Shown: positions 52,574 to 62,402, numbered from the stretch's first letter. The stretch is 64,000 nucleotides of DNA from Bacillota bacterium (GCA_023412665.1 JAEZCA010000022.1:48465-112464); one strand, 5' to 3'. Notes: generated from the letters alone by a model not told the origin. Numbers and translations: made by a program.

Positions 52574-53536
52574 CTATATCAATTTTTCTTCGCCAAGTTT
52601 ACCGGATATGAAATTGGCCATGGATATCATAATTATACTTACTACCGTTTTAAAAATACCGGCAACGGTGGCAAGCGAGTAGTTGCCCATCTGCAGTCCG
52701 AATTTGAGAACAAATATGTCGATTGTCTCAGCTTGATCGACTACAAGTCCGTTTCCAAGGAAGTACTGAATTTCAAAGCCTGCTTCCAGGAGCCATCCAA
52801 TGCTCATAATGAGCAGCACTACTATTGTGGACTTGATGCCGGGCAGGGTTATATGCAGCATTTTCTGGTAGCGGTTTGCACCGTCCATAACAGCAGCCTC
52901 ATACAGCGACGGGTCGATCGCCGTCATTGCCGCCAGATATATAATAGTATTCCAGCCGAGTTCCTTCCAAAGGTGCGAACTTGCTACGATACCCCAGAAA
53001 TATTTGGGCTCGGCTAAAAACATAATTGGTTCCTTAATCAGATTGAGCCTCATCAATATGTCATTGATAATTCCGCCGCTGGTCGGCACGGACAGCATTA
53101 CGGAAACCATGCCCGTAACTATGATCCAGGATAGAAAATGAGGCATATAGCTTATGTTTTGTACAATGCGTTTAAATCCTGTGCTTCTTATTTCATTTAA
53201 TAATAAAGCTAAAGTTATTGCAAATACATACCCGAGGACAAGCGTTAAGAAGCTTTGTCCCAATGTATTGATAATATCTCTGATAAATCGTTCTCCGTTG
53301 AGTCCAGTAAATAGCTTGACAAAATTGTCAAAACCTACCCATTTCTGTTTCCAAACGCTTCTGATTGCAGGCTTGTAATTTTGAAACGCCATTGTCCAGC
53401 CTGTAATCGGCACATATGAAAACAATATCTTGTACAGCAGAATGGGGACGCTCATTATTACCAGTTCCCGCTGCGCTAACACCGTACCCCAGAAACCTTT
53501 GCTTCTGGTAGTAGTTGGAGCAAGAGTTTTGCTCAT
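52574..53536 (-). CDS. Sugar ABC transporter permease, LplB type
   Basis: 320 residues with six membrane helices. The conserved ATPase-contact loop is DPSLYEAAVMDGANRYQKML. Typical LplB features are the opening RELVIMSVPILLYKILFSYV and MAFQNYKPAIRSVWKQKWVG. The pair with the LplC-type permease forms the membrane channel for an extracellular solute-binding protein. A ribosome site (GGAGG, rc of cctcct) lies just before its start. A hairpin with a T-tract separates it from the binding-protein gene upstream, which should give more binding protein than permease. Confidence 0.9.
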   Translation of the reverse strand: MSKTLAPTTTRSKGFWGTVLAQRELVIMSVPILLYKILFSYVPITGWTMAFQNYKPAIRSVWKQKWVGFDNFVKLFTGLNGERFIRDIINTLGQSFLTLVLGYVFAITLALLLNEIRSTGFKRIVQNISYMPHFLSWIIVTGMVSVMLSVPTSGGIINDILMRLNLIKEPIMFLAEPKYFWGIVASSHLWKELGWNTIIYLAAMTAIDPSLYEAAVMDGANRYQKMLHITLPGIKSTIVVLLIMSIGWLLEAGFEIQYFLGNGLVVDQAETIDIFVLKFGLQMGNYSLATVAGIFKTVVSIIMISMANFISGKLGEEKLI

Positions 53537-53551
53537 ATTGGTTACCTCCTT

Positions 53552-53582
53552 ATCTTAAAAAAAGGGGACTTTCGTCCCCTTT
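53552..53582 (-). terminator. Intercistronic hairpin between the binding-protein and permease genes
   Basis: AAAGGGGAC and GTCCCCTTT form a 9-bp stem with a 4-nt loop, followed on the minus strand by TTTTTTTAAG. It is a good intrinsic terminator placed inside the operon, so it probably acts as a leaky attenuator. It also may protect the binding-protein mRNA. Confidence 0.75.
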
Positions 53583-53599
53583 CTTCACGGAACTGGATA

Positions 53600-55354
53600 T
53601 TATTTGCCGCCGCCCCAGTTTGCTATTCTTTCCTGGATGCCTTCGTTGATGACTCTTTCAACTTCTTTATAGTCAACTTTTTCGATCTCGGCTATATACT
53701 CAGCCCAAATGCCTTCGAATTCACTCGGTTTAGCAAGGATTGCTCTAGGCAGATATTTCAGTGACAGGTCAGTCAGCTGCTTGTTAGCCATCTGAGCATC
53801 GCTTCCGTCAGGCAGAGTGATATTCCAGCAAGGATAGTAAACAGGATTTTCCGGAGGCTGGTTGAGGAAGTCTCTCCAGGTCTTCTTGTTGTAAGCGGCC
53901 AGGAAGTTCTTGTCATATTCTCTGAGTGTATCATAGAATTCTTCCGGCTGATCATCTGCACCGAATGCGTTGCCGTCAGAGAATGTGCCCTGATGCTTCG
54001 GCAGAACGTCGAGAAGTGCTTCGAGCTTGTTGGAGGCTCTCCAAACGAGGTCTTTCTGTATTTCACGCATTTCGGGAGTTCTGTAGAATCTGCCGTTAGC
54101 GTCTACCAGATAGTCTTCGCCTTCGATACCCCAGCTGAGGATCTTCTGCCATTCTTCGGTGAGCATTGTGTTCAGGAATGAAACTGCTACGTCAACCTGC
54201 TGGCAGGATACGGAAACACCGAAGCCCTGGTTGATGTTCATAACGTCTCTGTCTGCATAGTAAGGAGTAGCTCCTTCATAAACAGGCATAGTTGAAACGA
54301 AAGTACGGTTGTCTTTGCCGGCTGCTACGAGAGCGTCCTGTGCATTTCCAAAGCCCCAACGCTGGTCATACATACCAAGTACACGACCGGTAGCAAGCTT
54401 TGCAAGGTACTGGTCAAGAGTCTGTGTGAAGGATTCTCTGTCAACAAGACCCTTTGCGTTCATTGCATTCAAATACTGATAGAACTGTTTTGCGATATCT
54501 TTGTTAGCAAATATTTCAGCTACATTGTCCTTAACGACAACACCACCATCATTGGGATGTCCTGCCAGATATTCAGGCGGGTTTGTCATACCCCATTCTC
54601 TTCCGGTTACAGCCAGTACTTCATAACCGATTGTAGGCTGCCCGTCGATTGTAGGATATTTTTTCATGTAATTTTCTATCAATCCGAAGTATTTGTCGAG
54701 AGTGAAGTTGTCAAGGCTCGGATAGCCGGCATCTTCGAGAACAGCCTTCTGTATCCAGAAACCTGATGCTCCGTAGTGTGTTCCGCCGGTGATTTCGCCA
54801 TAGTAACGGTTGTAGTTTGGAAGTATGTATATCTTCTTTTCGCCATCGCCTGCATCAAATGCCAGACGATTCCAATAAGGTCTTACATGCTCGAAAAGTA
54901 CATTTGCCTTGTCGGCTGTCAGGTACTCATCCAGAGGAATGAGAGCGCCGCCGAGAATAAAGCGGGCATTCAGATCCGTTGCGCCTACGAGGTCAGGATA
55001 CTCGCCGCCTGCCAGCATAACGCCGGTTTTCTGGTCAGCGTTGTCAGGAGTAACTATTTCATAAGTAAGTGTAACACCGAGTTTTTCCTTCAACAGCTTT
55101 GTAAGCTTGTTGTCTGCTGCGGGAGCAGATTTGCCGGATGTCATCCACATGCTGATGGTTACCGGATTGTCAGGAGAAAGCACCGGAAGTCCGCTTCCGC
55201 CCTCAGCAGGAGTGTCGTTGCCAGTTTCCGGCTGATCAGGTGTGACTTCAGCAGGCTTATCCGGCTGATCAGGTGTGACTTTGCCGGTTTCGCCGCAGGC
55301 TGCGAATGAAAAAACAAGTGCCGCGACTAACAAGAGTACTAGAAATCTTTTCAT
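53600..55354 (-). CDS. Extracellular sugar-binding lipoprotein, LplA type
   Basis: 584 residues with a signal peptide and lipobox LVFSFAACGE (Cys20). A Pro/Asp/Thr-rich linker follows with the repeated TPDQP(D/E) unit, then the type 1 solute-binding fold of the Lpl/YtcQ subfamily: VTISMWMTSGKSAPAADNKL, MLAGGEYPDLVGATDLNARF, YGEITGGTHYGASGFWIQKA and the C-terminal WAEYIAEIEKVDYKEVERVI. It should capture an oligosaccharide outside the cell for the two permeases encoded downstream. It is preceded by AAAAAAAGGAGG, an excellent ribosome site, and is divergent from the YesN-like regulator gene. Confidence 0.92.
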   Translation of the reverse strand: MKRFLVLLLVAALVFSFAACGETGKVTPDQPDKPAEVTPDQPETGNDTPAEGGSGLPVLSPDNPVTISMWMTSGKSAPAADNKLTKLLKEKLGVTLTYEIVTPDNADQKTGVMLAGGEYPDLVGATDLNARFILGGALIPLDEYLTADKANVLFEHVRPYWNRLAFDAGDGEKKIYILPNYNRYYGEITGGTHYGASGFWIQKAVLEDAGYPSLDNFTLDKYFGLIENYMKKYPTIDGQPTIGYEVLAVTGREWGMTNPPEYLAGHPNDGGVVVKDNVAEIFANKDIAKQFYQYLNAMNAKGLVDRESFTQTLDQYLAKLATGRVLGMYDQRWGFGNAQDALVAAGKDNRTFVSTMPVYEGATPYYADRDVMNINQGFGVSVSCQQVDVAVSFLNTMLTEEWQKILSWGIEGEDYLVDANGRFYRTPEMREIQKDLVWRASNKLEALLDVLPKHQGTFSDGNAFGADDQPEEFYDTLREYDKNFLAAYNKKTWRDFLNQPPENPVYYPCWNITLPDGSDAQMANKQLTDLSLKYLPRAILAKPSEFEGIWAEYIAEIEKVDYKEVERVINEGIQERIANWGGGK

Positions 55355-55544
55355 AAAATCCTCCTTTTTTTATTGCAGCCATCAAGGTCGACGGAAAATG
55401 TCGAAAAATACCAATGTCAGTATTCCCCGCCAAATTGACTCAGACGTCTGCATATTGTATAATCACATTATATTAACAAGGCATTATTAAGTAAATTATC
55501 AAATTAGGGTAAAGTACAGGACATTTTTTCGAGGGGTCATCCGA

Positions 55545-57131
55545 ATGCTCAGAATAGTGATCGTAGACGACGAACCATCAGTTCTGGAGGGTTTGCGGAT
55601 CTTTCTTCGCTCAGAGAAAAATTGGTATGAAATTGTCGGACAGGCATCGGACGGCGAAGCAGCTTTTCCTGTCATAATAGAAACACGCCCGGATCTTGTC
55701 ATATGCGATATACGCATGCCAGGTCTGACAGGTCTGGAGCTTATTGATAAGGTAAATTCCAAGATCACACCGGCTCCAAAGTTTATCATGCTAAGCGGGT
55801 ACAATGATTTCTCCTATGCCAGAAAGGCAATGCAGTCCGGTGCCATAGGATATATGACAAAACCGCTTGACCCGGAGGAATTGGAGAACGAGCTCGCCAG
55901 AGCGGGTGAGATAATTGAAAATGAGAAAAGGACCCACAGGGAAAATCTTGAGCTTATCAGGTATACTGCAAACCAACTGTACAATGATGTAATAAATGGA
56001 AAGCACAGCGAAAAGCTTGCCCGCAAGGCAGGTTTCATTTTTAATATGCCTGAAAATACTCAAATGAGCATCATAAGATTCATCACCATAACCAACGGTG
56101 ATGAACAGCCCAAATTAAACCGCATTTATGATCTGCTCATGAAAATTACCGGCATAGGGAATGAGAACCGCATTTTTTATAATGGCAACGGATCTTTCAT
56201 CATTATCGTACACGAAGGGATGAGGGATCTTGATCCAAAATGTACTTTACCAGAAAACTGGTACAGGCAGTTGGGTGACATAAATCCGGATGATTATGGA
56301 CTTCAGGCCTATTGGGTCTTGATGAGCGGCACATGCAGTTCGGGGATCCTGGATAATATATCGGAATGTACGAAGCAGCTTGACCAGCTCCATACATATT
56401 GCATGCTGCACCCTGAAAATACCATCGTTAGTTATGATGCCATGGATAAAAACTCCCTTTTTCAAAAACAGGCTGTGACAGAGAAATGGCGTATTTTGCC
56501 CAATACACTGTATGACAGTGTCATAGATGCCGTCAAGGGCTCGGATGAAGACAGCCTGAGAGCTGCTGTGGAAAATTTGTTTATTGAGCTGTACAGGAAT
56601 GTCAGATCAGAGCTTATTTTCTCTGTCTGCCTTTACAGACTAGCTGATGTTGTCAGAAAGACAGCCTCCTCCTTCGGGATAGAAGCAGGCAGGATGATCA
56701 TGGATTTTACAGCCTCAATAAGCATCCGGAACCCCAACTGCAAGAGTCTTGCACTGTCAATGTGCATATATGTTTTTGAAAAGCTGAACAGCAACAATGA
56801 CAAATCGCTTGTTATATTGGAAAATGAGATAATAGATTACATCAAAACTGATTTTGCATTAAAGAACCTCAGCATACAGCTTATTGCAGATAAATTTTCT
56901 CTTCCTGCTATTATAATAAGTAAAATCGTCAAGAAGAAGACAGGCAAAAAATTCAACGATTATGTGAACTATTTACGCATAGAGTATGCCAAAGTGCTTT
57001 TTGCATCGGAGGACCTGAAAATAACCGCAGTCTGTGATGGGGTCGGCTATTCCGATTACGGATATTTTACAAAGAAGTTCAAGGAACTCACGGGAGTTCT
57101 GCCATCTGATTATAAAAGGAAATATACTTGA
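55545..57131 (+). CDS. YesN-like response regulator with AraC-type DNA-binding domain
   Basis: 528 residues. The receiver domain is at the N-terminus (MLRIVIVDDEPSVLEGLRIF), with phosphoacceptor Asp in LVICDIRMPGLTGLELI (~55) and Lys in YMTKPLDPEEL. A ~300-residue middle region has no recognised fold. The C-terminal AraC helix-turn-helix has LSIQLIADKFSLPAIIISKI...KKKTGKKFNDYVNYLRIEYA and ITAVCDGVGYSDYGYFTKKF. YesN-type regulators control neighbouring Lpl-like transporters with partner YesM sensors. Here the YesM-like kinase follows with 34 bp spacing and the transporter is divergent, fitting this model. An upstream hairpin was not seen. Confidence 0.92.
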   Translation: MLRIVIVDDEPSVLEGLRIFLRSEKNWYEIVGQASDGEAAFPVIIETRPDLVICDIRMPGLTGLELIDKVNSKITPAPKFIMLSGYNDFSYARKAMQSGAIGYMTKPLDPEELENELARAGEIIENEKRTHRENLELIRYTANQLYNDVINGKHSEKLARKAGFIFNMPENTQMSIIRFITITNGDEQPKLNRIYDLLMKITGIGNENRIFYNGNGSFIIIVHEGMRDLDPKCTLPENWYRQLGDINPDDYGLQAYWVLMSGTCSSGILDNISECTKQLDQLHTYCMLHPENTIVSYDAMDKNSLFQKQAVTEKWRILPNTLYDSVIDAVKGSDEDSLRAAVENLFIELYRNVRSELIFSVCLYRLADVVRKTASSFGIEAGRMIMDFTASISIRNPNCKSLALSMCIYVFEKLNSNNDKSLVILENEIIDYIKTDFALKNLSIQLIADKFSLPAIIISKIVKKKTGKKFNDYVNYLRIEYAKVLFASEDLKITAVCDGVGYSDYGYFTKKFKELTGVLPSDYKRKYT

Positions 57132-57165
57132 TTCGTCAGAAAATACGTTCAGGAAAGGCATTAGT

Positions 57166-58962
57166 ATGAAAAGGTTTTTGATCCCGCTGGATAATGTCAG
57201 CATCAGACGAAAATTCATCATGGTCTATATACTGGGCATATCCCTCCCTCTTGTAGTCGGCGCTATCATATGGATGGGCTTTACATCCCAGGAAATCAGG
57301 CAGAACACGACTCATTATCTGGATCAGACATATGAGAAAACTGTTAACGACTTTAACATCCTGACACAAACGGCGATCAATATATCCAACCAGATCAATG
57401 CAGATGAATCCATCCTGCAGGACCTTTCAAAAGGCTTTTCAACGCCAAAGGAGCATTATGAGCTGTATTGGAATTATTTGAGAGAGCGCTTCAACATGTA
57501 CCTGGTAAGCAATCCCGAAATAGCCGGAATAACACTGTATATTGACGACCCTCATTTTATCAATACGGATTATTTCCGCGTGCTGGACAGCGAGATACAG
57601 GAAACCGAATGGTTCAAGGCTGCATCAACAACAAGCTCAAGCATCATAGTATTCCCCGGCTCCACAATGATATCAGTTACTCCATATCCCAACAGGCTGA
57701 CTGTGATACGCAAGATCAATTCACCCGCATACAGGAACAATATCACCAATTACCTGCTCATCGAATTGAATCTGGAACGGATCATTGCCGAACTCGATCA
57801 GGATAAGCTTAGCACGGATACCTATATCACATATGCAGGCGACAAAATTTTCTGGGGCCCCAAATACATCCCGTCAGCAGGGCCGGCAAAAACTCTGGAG
57901 CTTCCCTCGGAAAGAGAATATTATATTTTTCAGAAGTCCATCGGTGTAGATAACTATTTTAAGGGCTGGAAGATCACAGGCATATACGACAAAAATCAGA
58001 TTTTCAGCAGGCAGATCGTCGTTTTGGCTTATTTTCTGCTAATTACACTGTTTTTATCGGGTTTGTCCTTTATTCTGATATGGTTCATACTCAAATCAAT
58101 GCGTTATCGGCTGCTTGCACTGGCCGGCCATATGAAAAACATAGGTGAGAATCATTTTGACCCACTGCTGCTGGACCATCCTGGACAGGACGAGATCGGC
58201 TGGCTTATTAAAGCCTTCAACAAGATGATAGGCGATATCAACGAACTGATAAACGTTGTCTACAAGCTTGAGATGCAGAAAAAAAATATAGAGGTTGAAA
58301 ACATCCGTGCCGAATACAAGTATTTGCAGGCGCAGGTCGATCCCCATTTTCTTTTTAACACTCTCAATGCCATCCTCGTATTCTGCTATAAAAACAACTA
58401 CACCGAGCTGACTACAGTTATCTCAAGCTTGTCCAAGCTGTTAAAAAGGCTTCTTACATCAGGCAGCGATCTGGTCACTGTATCCGAGGAATTCGACTTT
58501 ATTGAAAAATACCTGTCAATCGAAAAATTCAGGTTTGGTGGAAGATTTGAATTCGAGCTGCAGCTCGCGCAGGAGGTCATTGATTCCCAGCTGAAGATTC
58601 CCAAGATGAGTATCCAGCCTATCGTTGAGAACGCATGCAAGCATGGTCTTCAGTCATCCATGGATGACAAGCGCAAGCTTGTATTACGGGCAGACATCCA
58701 ATCCGGAGCTCTCGTGATATCAGTGAAGGATAACGGTACGGGCATGGACGCCCAAAAGGTCGAATCGATTCTCAGGAAAATGGAGAATCCTCAGGACGAA
58801 AATGGCGAGGACGGCTCCGGCAAGGACGAAAACGACAACGGAGTAGGTATAATAAATGTTTACAGACGTATGATGATGAATTACAATAAAAGATTCCATT
58901 TCATAATTAAAAGTGAACCCGGACAGGGTACGGAGATAATCATGCAGGTTGATGAGGTCTGA
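57166..58962 (+). CDS. YesM-like sensor histidine kinase
   Basis: The ATG at 57166 (MKRFLIPLDNVSIRRKFIMV) follows AGGAAAGG, giving 598 residues; upstream codons to 57034 overlap the regulator gene. Two membrane helices (about 18-37 and 281-300) enclose an extracellular sensor domain (~40-280). A HAMP linker (MKNIGENHFDPLLLDHPGQD) follows, then the His_kinase/HATPase pair of the LytS/YesM class: phosphoacceptor His in QAQVDPHFLFNTLNAILVF (~396), and the N and G boxes PIVENACKHGL and VSVKDNGTGMD-like ISVKDNGTGMDAQKV. It likely senses a sugar or envelope signal outside the cell and phosphorylates the YesN-like regulator encoded upstream. Confidence 0.92.
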   Translation: MKRFLIPLDNVSIRRKFIMVYILGISLPLVVGAIIWMGFTSQEIRQNTTHYLDQTYEKTVNDFNILTQTAINISNQINADESILQDLSKGFSTPKEHYELYWNYLRERFNMYLVSNPEIAGITLYIDDPHFINTDYFRVLDSEIQETEWFKAASTTSSSIIVFPGSTMISVTPYPNRLTVIRKINSPAYRNNITNYLLIELNLERIIAELDQDKLSTDTYITYAGDKIFWGPKYIPSAGPAKTLELPSEREYYIFQKSIGVDNYFKGWKITGIYDKNQIFSRQIVVLAYFLLITLFLSGLSFILIWFILKSMRYRLLALAGHMKNIGENHFDPLLLDHPGQDEIGWLIKAFNKMIGDINELINVVYKLEMQKKNIEVENIRAEYKYLQAQVDPHFLFNTLNAILVFCYKNNYTELTTVISSLSKLLKRLLTSGSDLVTVSEEFDFIEKYLSIEKFRFGGRFEFELQLAQEVIDSQLKIPKMSIQPIVENACKHGLQSSMDDKRKLVLRADIQSGALVISVKDNGTGMDAQKVESILRKMENPQDENGEDGSGKDENDNGVGIINVYRRMMMNYNKRFHFIIKSEPGQGTEIIMQVDEV

Positions 58963-58980
58963 TGATTGGCAGCCGGCTCC

Positions 58981-60120
58981 TTACTCGCGTATAGTCTGCG
59001 TATCGTATTGCGTTGGCTTTTGGTGCGTGATCTTCTCAAAATGCGAAAAAAAGTTGTTGTAGTTGTTGTAACCGACAGCAGATGATATCTCGCTCAATTT
59101 CATGCTAGTCGTTTTCATAAGCTCAATGGCCTTTTTGATCCTCAGCCTGTGCTGGTATTCATTTATACTGCATCCAAACTGCTTGATAAATGCCTCGCCA
59201 AGATATCCGGCCTCCAGAAATTTCATCCTGGCCAGCCGGGAAACGCTCAGCTCCTTGTTGAAATTCTCTTCTATATACTCCTTCACTTCATATAAATAGC
59301 TGCGGGAGTTTTTACGCCTGTCCTCGAGCATCAGACTGACAATCCTTGAATTAATATCAGTCAGGTGTTTTTTCATATCTCCCAGCTCCAGCGCTCCACC
59401 CTTTTCGTACAACAGGACTGAATTGAGTTTTATGTTTCTCTCAAATGCGATACGAAGCATATGGTATATACAGCTGTTCACAATGATGCGCACCTCAGGA
59501 AGGCACACCTTGTTTTGAACAAAAAAATCAAAAAGCTCCTCGATCAGCTTGCGGGCGTCGGCAATGTCCATAAGCTTGATGGTCTTGGTGAGCTCTTCGT
59601 CGAAATCGTTTACAAACGTCCTCCATTGAGCATTTTCATCCTGGTCTCCTGAATTTGCTCCGCTTCTATCCCGCTCCAGCAGACTGCGTCCTGCCTTAAA
59701 GGCATCGATGTCCTCCTGGGTAAACCCGTATTCCGCCAGGAAAACATTGTCGAGCTTTGCTTTTACCTTTCGGAGAACAGATATCATTTCGTCCCTGTCA
59801 AGAGGTTTGAGCAGATAATCGAAGACCTGGTTTTTCATAGCCTGTTGTATATATGAAAAATCGGAATGGCCGCTGAGTATGATAAACTCCAGGTCAAAAT
59901 CCAGCTTCCGGACTTCGTTTATAAGCTCAAGTCCGCTCAAATGCGGCATGCGGATATCGCTGATCACAAGGTGCGGCCGCTGCTCTTCGACCCTGGCAAG
60001 GGCGTCAGCGGCGTCGGATGCTGTTCCGCACAGTTCGAAATCCAGCTCCTGCCAGGGTATCATTATTTTTATGCCTTCAATTACAGACGGTTCATCATCT
60101 ACAGCGAATGCTTTATACAT
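58981..60120 (-). CDS. Second YesN-like response regulator with AraC-type DNA-binding domain
   Basis: 379 residues. Receiver domain with MYKAFAVDDEPSVIEGIKIM, phosphoacceptor Asp in LVISDIRMPHLSGLELI (~55) and Lys in YLLKPLDRDEM. Shorter middle region than its neighbour. The C-terminal AraC domain has ELSVSRLARMKFLEAGYLGE and GCSINEYQHRLRIKKAIELM, then LSEISSAVGYNNYNNFFSHF. It lies convergent to the YesM gene (18 bp between stop codons), so it is not cotranscribed with it and has no kinase of its own here. It may receive phosphate from the same YesM kinase or from a kinase elsewhere. Confidence 0.9.
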   Translation of the reverse strand: MYKAFAVDDEPSVIEGIKIMIPWQELDFELCGTASDAADALARVEEQRPHLVISDIRMPHLSGLELINEVRKLDFDLEFIILSGHSDFSYIQQAMKNQVFDYLLKPLDRDEMISVLRKVKAKLDNVFLAEYGFTQEDIDAFKAGRSLLERDRSGANSGDQDENAQWRTFVNDFDEELTKTIKLMDIADARKLIEELFDFFVQNKVCLPEVRIIVNSCIYHMLRIAFERNIKLNSVLLYEKGGALELGDMKKHLTDINSRIVSLMLEDRRKNSRSYLYEVKEYIEENFNKELSVSRLARMKFLEAGYLGEAFIKQFGCSINEYQHRLRIKKAIELMKTTSMKLSEISSAVGYNNYNNFFSHFEKITHQKPTQYDTQTIRE

Positions 60121-60175
60121 TTTCAGATTTCCTCCGATGTATGATTTTTTCAGGTGCTTCTCCGCGTCTGCCTCA

Positions 60176-61099
60176 TTATGCTTCCTTAAGCGCCGATAAC
60201 AGGCTGTAAGGGACTCGCAAATCTCCCCTGCCCGATCCCGCTTCTATATCCGGTTTAAAACTCCCATGGAAATCACTGCCGCCTGTGACCCTCAGCCCAA
60301 ATTCCTCAGCAAGCTTCAGCAACTCCTCTGTCTGCTCCTTTGTATTTTCGGTGTAAAGTGCCTCAATGCCCTTGAGCCCTGCTGTCTTCAATCTCTCCAG
60401 AACCTTGCCCAGCTGTCTGCCCCAGATGCCCAGGTAGATCGGATGGGCAAGGACAGGAACTCCGCCTGCCCGTATTATTTCGGAAATACCCTCCTCGGGT
60501 GTCAGCTTGTCTTTTTTAAAGTACGCAGGCCTTCCTGCCGCAAGGTATCTGTCAAAGCCCTCGGGTATGCTCGATATGTAGCCCTTATCCAAAAGCACTC
60601 TGGCTATATGCGGCCTGCCGACTATTCCGCCGGCTGCCTTTTCTGTTACCTCCTCAAGGGTTATATCAAATCCAAGCTCATTCAGCTTGGCGATGATCTT
60701 TGGATTTCTTTGCTCTCTTTTTTGCCGTAGTTCCTCCAGTGTTTCTGAAAGTATCTCATAGCTCCCGCTGAAAAAATAGCCAAGCAGGTGCATTTCCGGC
60801 TCCGCAGGCTCCGCCGGGTGTTTTCCGTGCTGTGCTTGAGGACAAGTAAATGAAGGCAGGTCCCAGGACGATAGCGATACGCTTATCTCAACTCCCGGGA
60901 TAACTTCCATTCCGAGTCTTTTTCCTTCTTCAAGAGCCGCATCAACTCCGCTTACTGTGTCATGGTCGGTCAATGCTATAGCGGCAAGTCCCAGTCCGTA
61001 TGCATGTCTGACCAGAGCATCCGGCTCCATGCTGCCGTCGGATGCAGTTGAATGTGTATGAAGATCGATATATTTTCCTTCGCTTTCCAATGGCAGCAT
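60176..61099 (-). CDS. PHP-domain phosphoesterase (YciV/nucleoside bisphosphatase-like)
   Basis: 307 residues with the PHP metal-binding motifs: IDLHTHSTASDGSMEPDALV (motif I, H-x-H), ALTDHDTVSG (motif II), IPGVEIS (motif III) and LAHPIYLG plus TGGSDFHG (motifs IV and V). This matches the YciV/TrpH branch, whose characterised members hydrolyse 3',5'-nucleoside bisphosphates or remove 5'-phosphates from short RNAs. A variable insertion (HGKHPAEPAEPEMHLLGYFF) lies after motif III. The gene starts 50 bp after the DUF402 gene ends on the same strand, so they may be cotranscribed. Confidence 0.88.
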   Translation of the reverse strand: MLPLESEGKYIDLHTHSTASDGSMEPDALVRHAYGLGLAAIALTDHDTVSGVDAALEEGKRLGMEVIPGVEISVSLSSWDLPSFTCPQAQHGKHPAEPAEPEMHLLGYFFSGSYEILSETLEELRQKREQRNPKIIAKLNELGFDITLEEVTEKAAGGIVGRPHIARVLLDKGYISSIPEGFDRYLAAGRPAYFKKDKLTPEEGISEIIRAGGVPVLAHPIYLGIWGRQLGKVLERLKTAGLKGIEALYTENTKEQTEELLKLAEEFGLRVTGGSDFHGSFKPDIEAGSGRGDLRVPYSLLSALKEA

Positions 61100-61149
61100 A
61101 GAACTCTCCCCGAAGCATATTCATTTAAACATAACAATCCTTCACCGGC

Positions 61150-61623
61150 TTAGTATTCCCATTGAGTGCATTGTGCCGGCGGAAACCTTCCGCTGTAGAT
61201 CATTTTCAATAACTCATCGAGTATTCTCAGCGATGCGCAAGCCTGCTCCCGGCTGACCAGACCTTCCTCCAGCGCCTGCGCCAGTTCATCCGCATCAAGC
61301 ACCTCGACCCTGCCGTCAGGATAGATCTTTATATCCACCAGAAGGTCATTTAATGTGTATGTATCGGAAATCCGGTCATATTGCACATCCAATATATCAC
61401 AATACCAGTACAGGAAGTTTCTATCCTTGTCATAGAATCTCCCGAGCTTATAGCCTCTGTTCAGGAAAGTGAAGGAAATTCCTCCATGGAAGTCCGGACG
61501 GGGCTTTATCGAATTCCATTTTGTCACAAGCAGCTCATTGTCCCTGAATAGGAGTTCGTCGTCGGAAATATCGACTATTTCGTATGGTATGTATCTCCTT
61601 CGCAGTACTGTCGGTTTCATCAT
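61150..61623 (-). CDS. DUF402-domain protein (nucleotide phosphatase-like)
   Basis: 157 residues in the DUF402 fold: TKWNSIKPRPDFHGGISFTF, LYWYCDILDVQYDRISDTYT and VDIKIYPDGRVEVLDADELA. The last includes the Asp residues that bind divalent metal in characterised members, which are nucleoside tri/diphosphatases (Ntdp) or FomD-like. A helical C-terminal extension (ILDELLKMIYSGRFPPAQC) is typical of the Clostridia version. It is probably coexpressed with the PHP protein downstream. The physiological substrate is unknown. Confidence 0.85.
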   Translation of the reverse strand: MMKPTVLRRRYIPYEIVDISDDELLFRDNELLVTKWNSIKPRPDFHGGISFTFLNRGYKLGRFYDKDRNFLYWYCDILDVQYDRISDTYTLNDLLVDIKIYPDGRVEVLDADELAQALEEGLVSREQACASLRILDELLKMIYSGRFPPAQCTQWEY

Positions 61624-61865
61624 TATATTATCTCCTGTTTATTATTCCGCCACCAAGCATTTATTATCAGAATGGGTTGGAAATATGTTATTAAGTGGGG
61701 AACAGTTTAATTATACCCTAGCATATAACAATATGAAACATTATTCTGTATCTTCCAGTATTATACAGATTTACTTTTCAACCCATTTCCCATAATTTGA
61801 TAATTTTTATTTAATATGGTAATATATTCTAGTATAAATCCCAGTGTTCAAGGCAGGGGGTAGCA

Positions 61866-62213
61866 ATGAAGCAATCAGGTAACTGCAGCAACTGCGCCAG
61901 AGGTATCAGGGTAAAGATCAACAGCGATATTCTCTGCAGGTTACATGGCGCAGTATCCAAAGATTACAGGTGCTCCAGGTATGTCAGGAAGGTCGCAGCA
62001 TGGTCCTCCGACGCACCTCCGGCACAGTCGGCGGAGGAGACGGAACAGCTGCTCAAGTGTATAGAATGTGAATATTTTGTTCCTTCCCGCACCGGCAAGG
62101 AAAGCAATCCAGCCATTGGCTACTGTGAACTGTTCACGGTAAGACAATATAACGGCATGACCAAAAATGCCTGTTCCAGATTCAGAAAAAAGGAACGGAA
62201 AAACATCTCGTAG
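61866..62213 (+). CDS. Small Cys-rich protein, unknown function
   Basis: 115 residues, start ATG with GGGGG ribosome site. Cysteines are arranged as CSNC (~7-10), ILCRLHGAVSKDYRCSRY, then CIECEYFVPSRTGKESNPAI with GYCELF and NACSRF. The spacing suggests two small zinc-binding knuckles, possibly a duplicated module (C-x-x-C ... C ... C in each half). No membrane segment. The function is not known; a nucleic-acid or protein-binding adaptor is possible. It stands upstream of the lytic transglycosylase gene on the same strand, separated by 189 bp. Confidence 0.6.
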   Translation: MKQSGNCSNCARGIRVKINSDILCRLHGAVSKDYRCSRYVRKVAAWSSDAPPAQSAEETEQLLKCIECEYFVPSRTGKESNPAIGYCELFTVRQYNGMTKNACSRFRKKERKNIS

Positions 62214-62402
62214 TTTTCTCGTCTCTGGTATTTTATGTAATGCATGTCCTGTAGTTATTTACTTCTGCTTTCTTTCCGATATAATATAAGTAAAGAAGCC
62301 ATATTGATTTGGTGACATTCCTCACCCCGTTGCTGTTGATTTATAAATCAGCAGTCAGGAATACCTCCTGCACAGGAGTGTCGCCATACATTGGAGGGTA
62401 TA

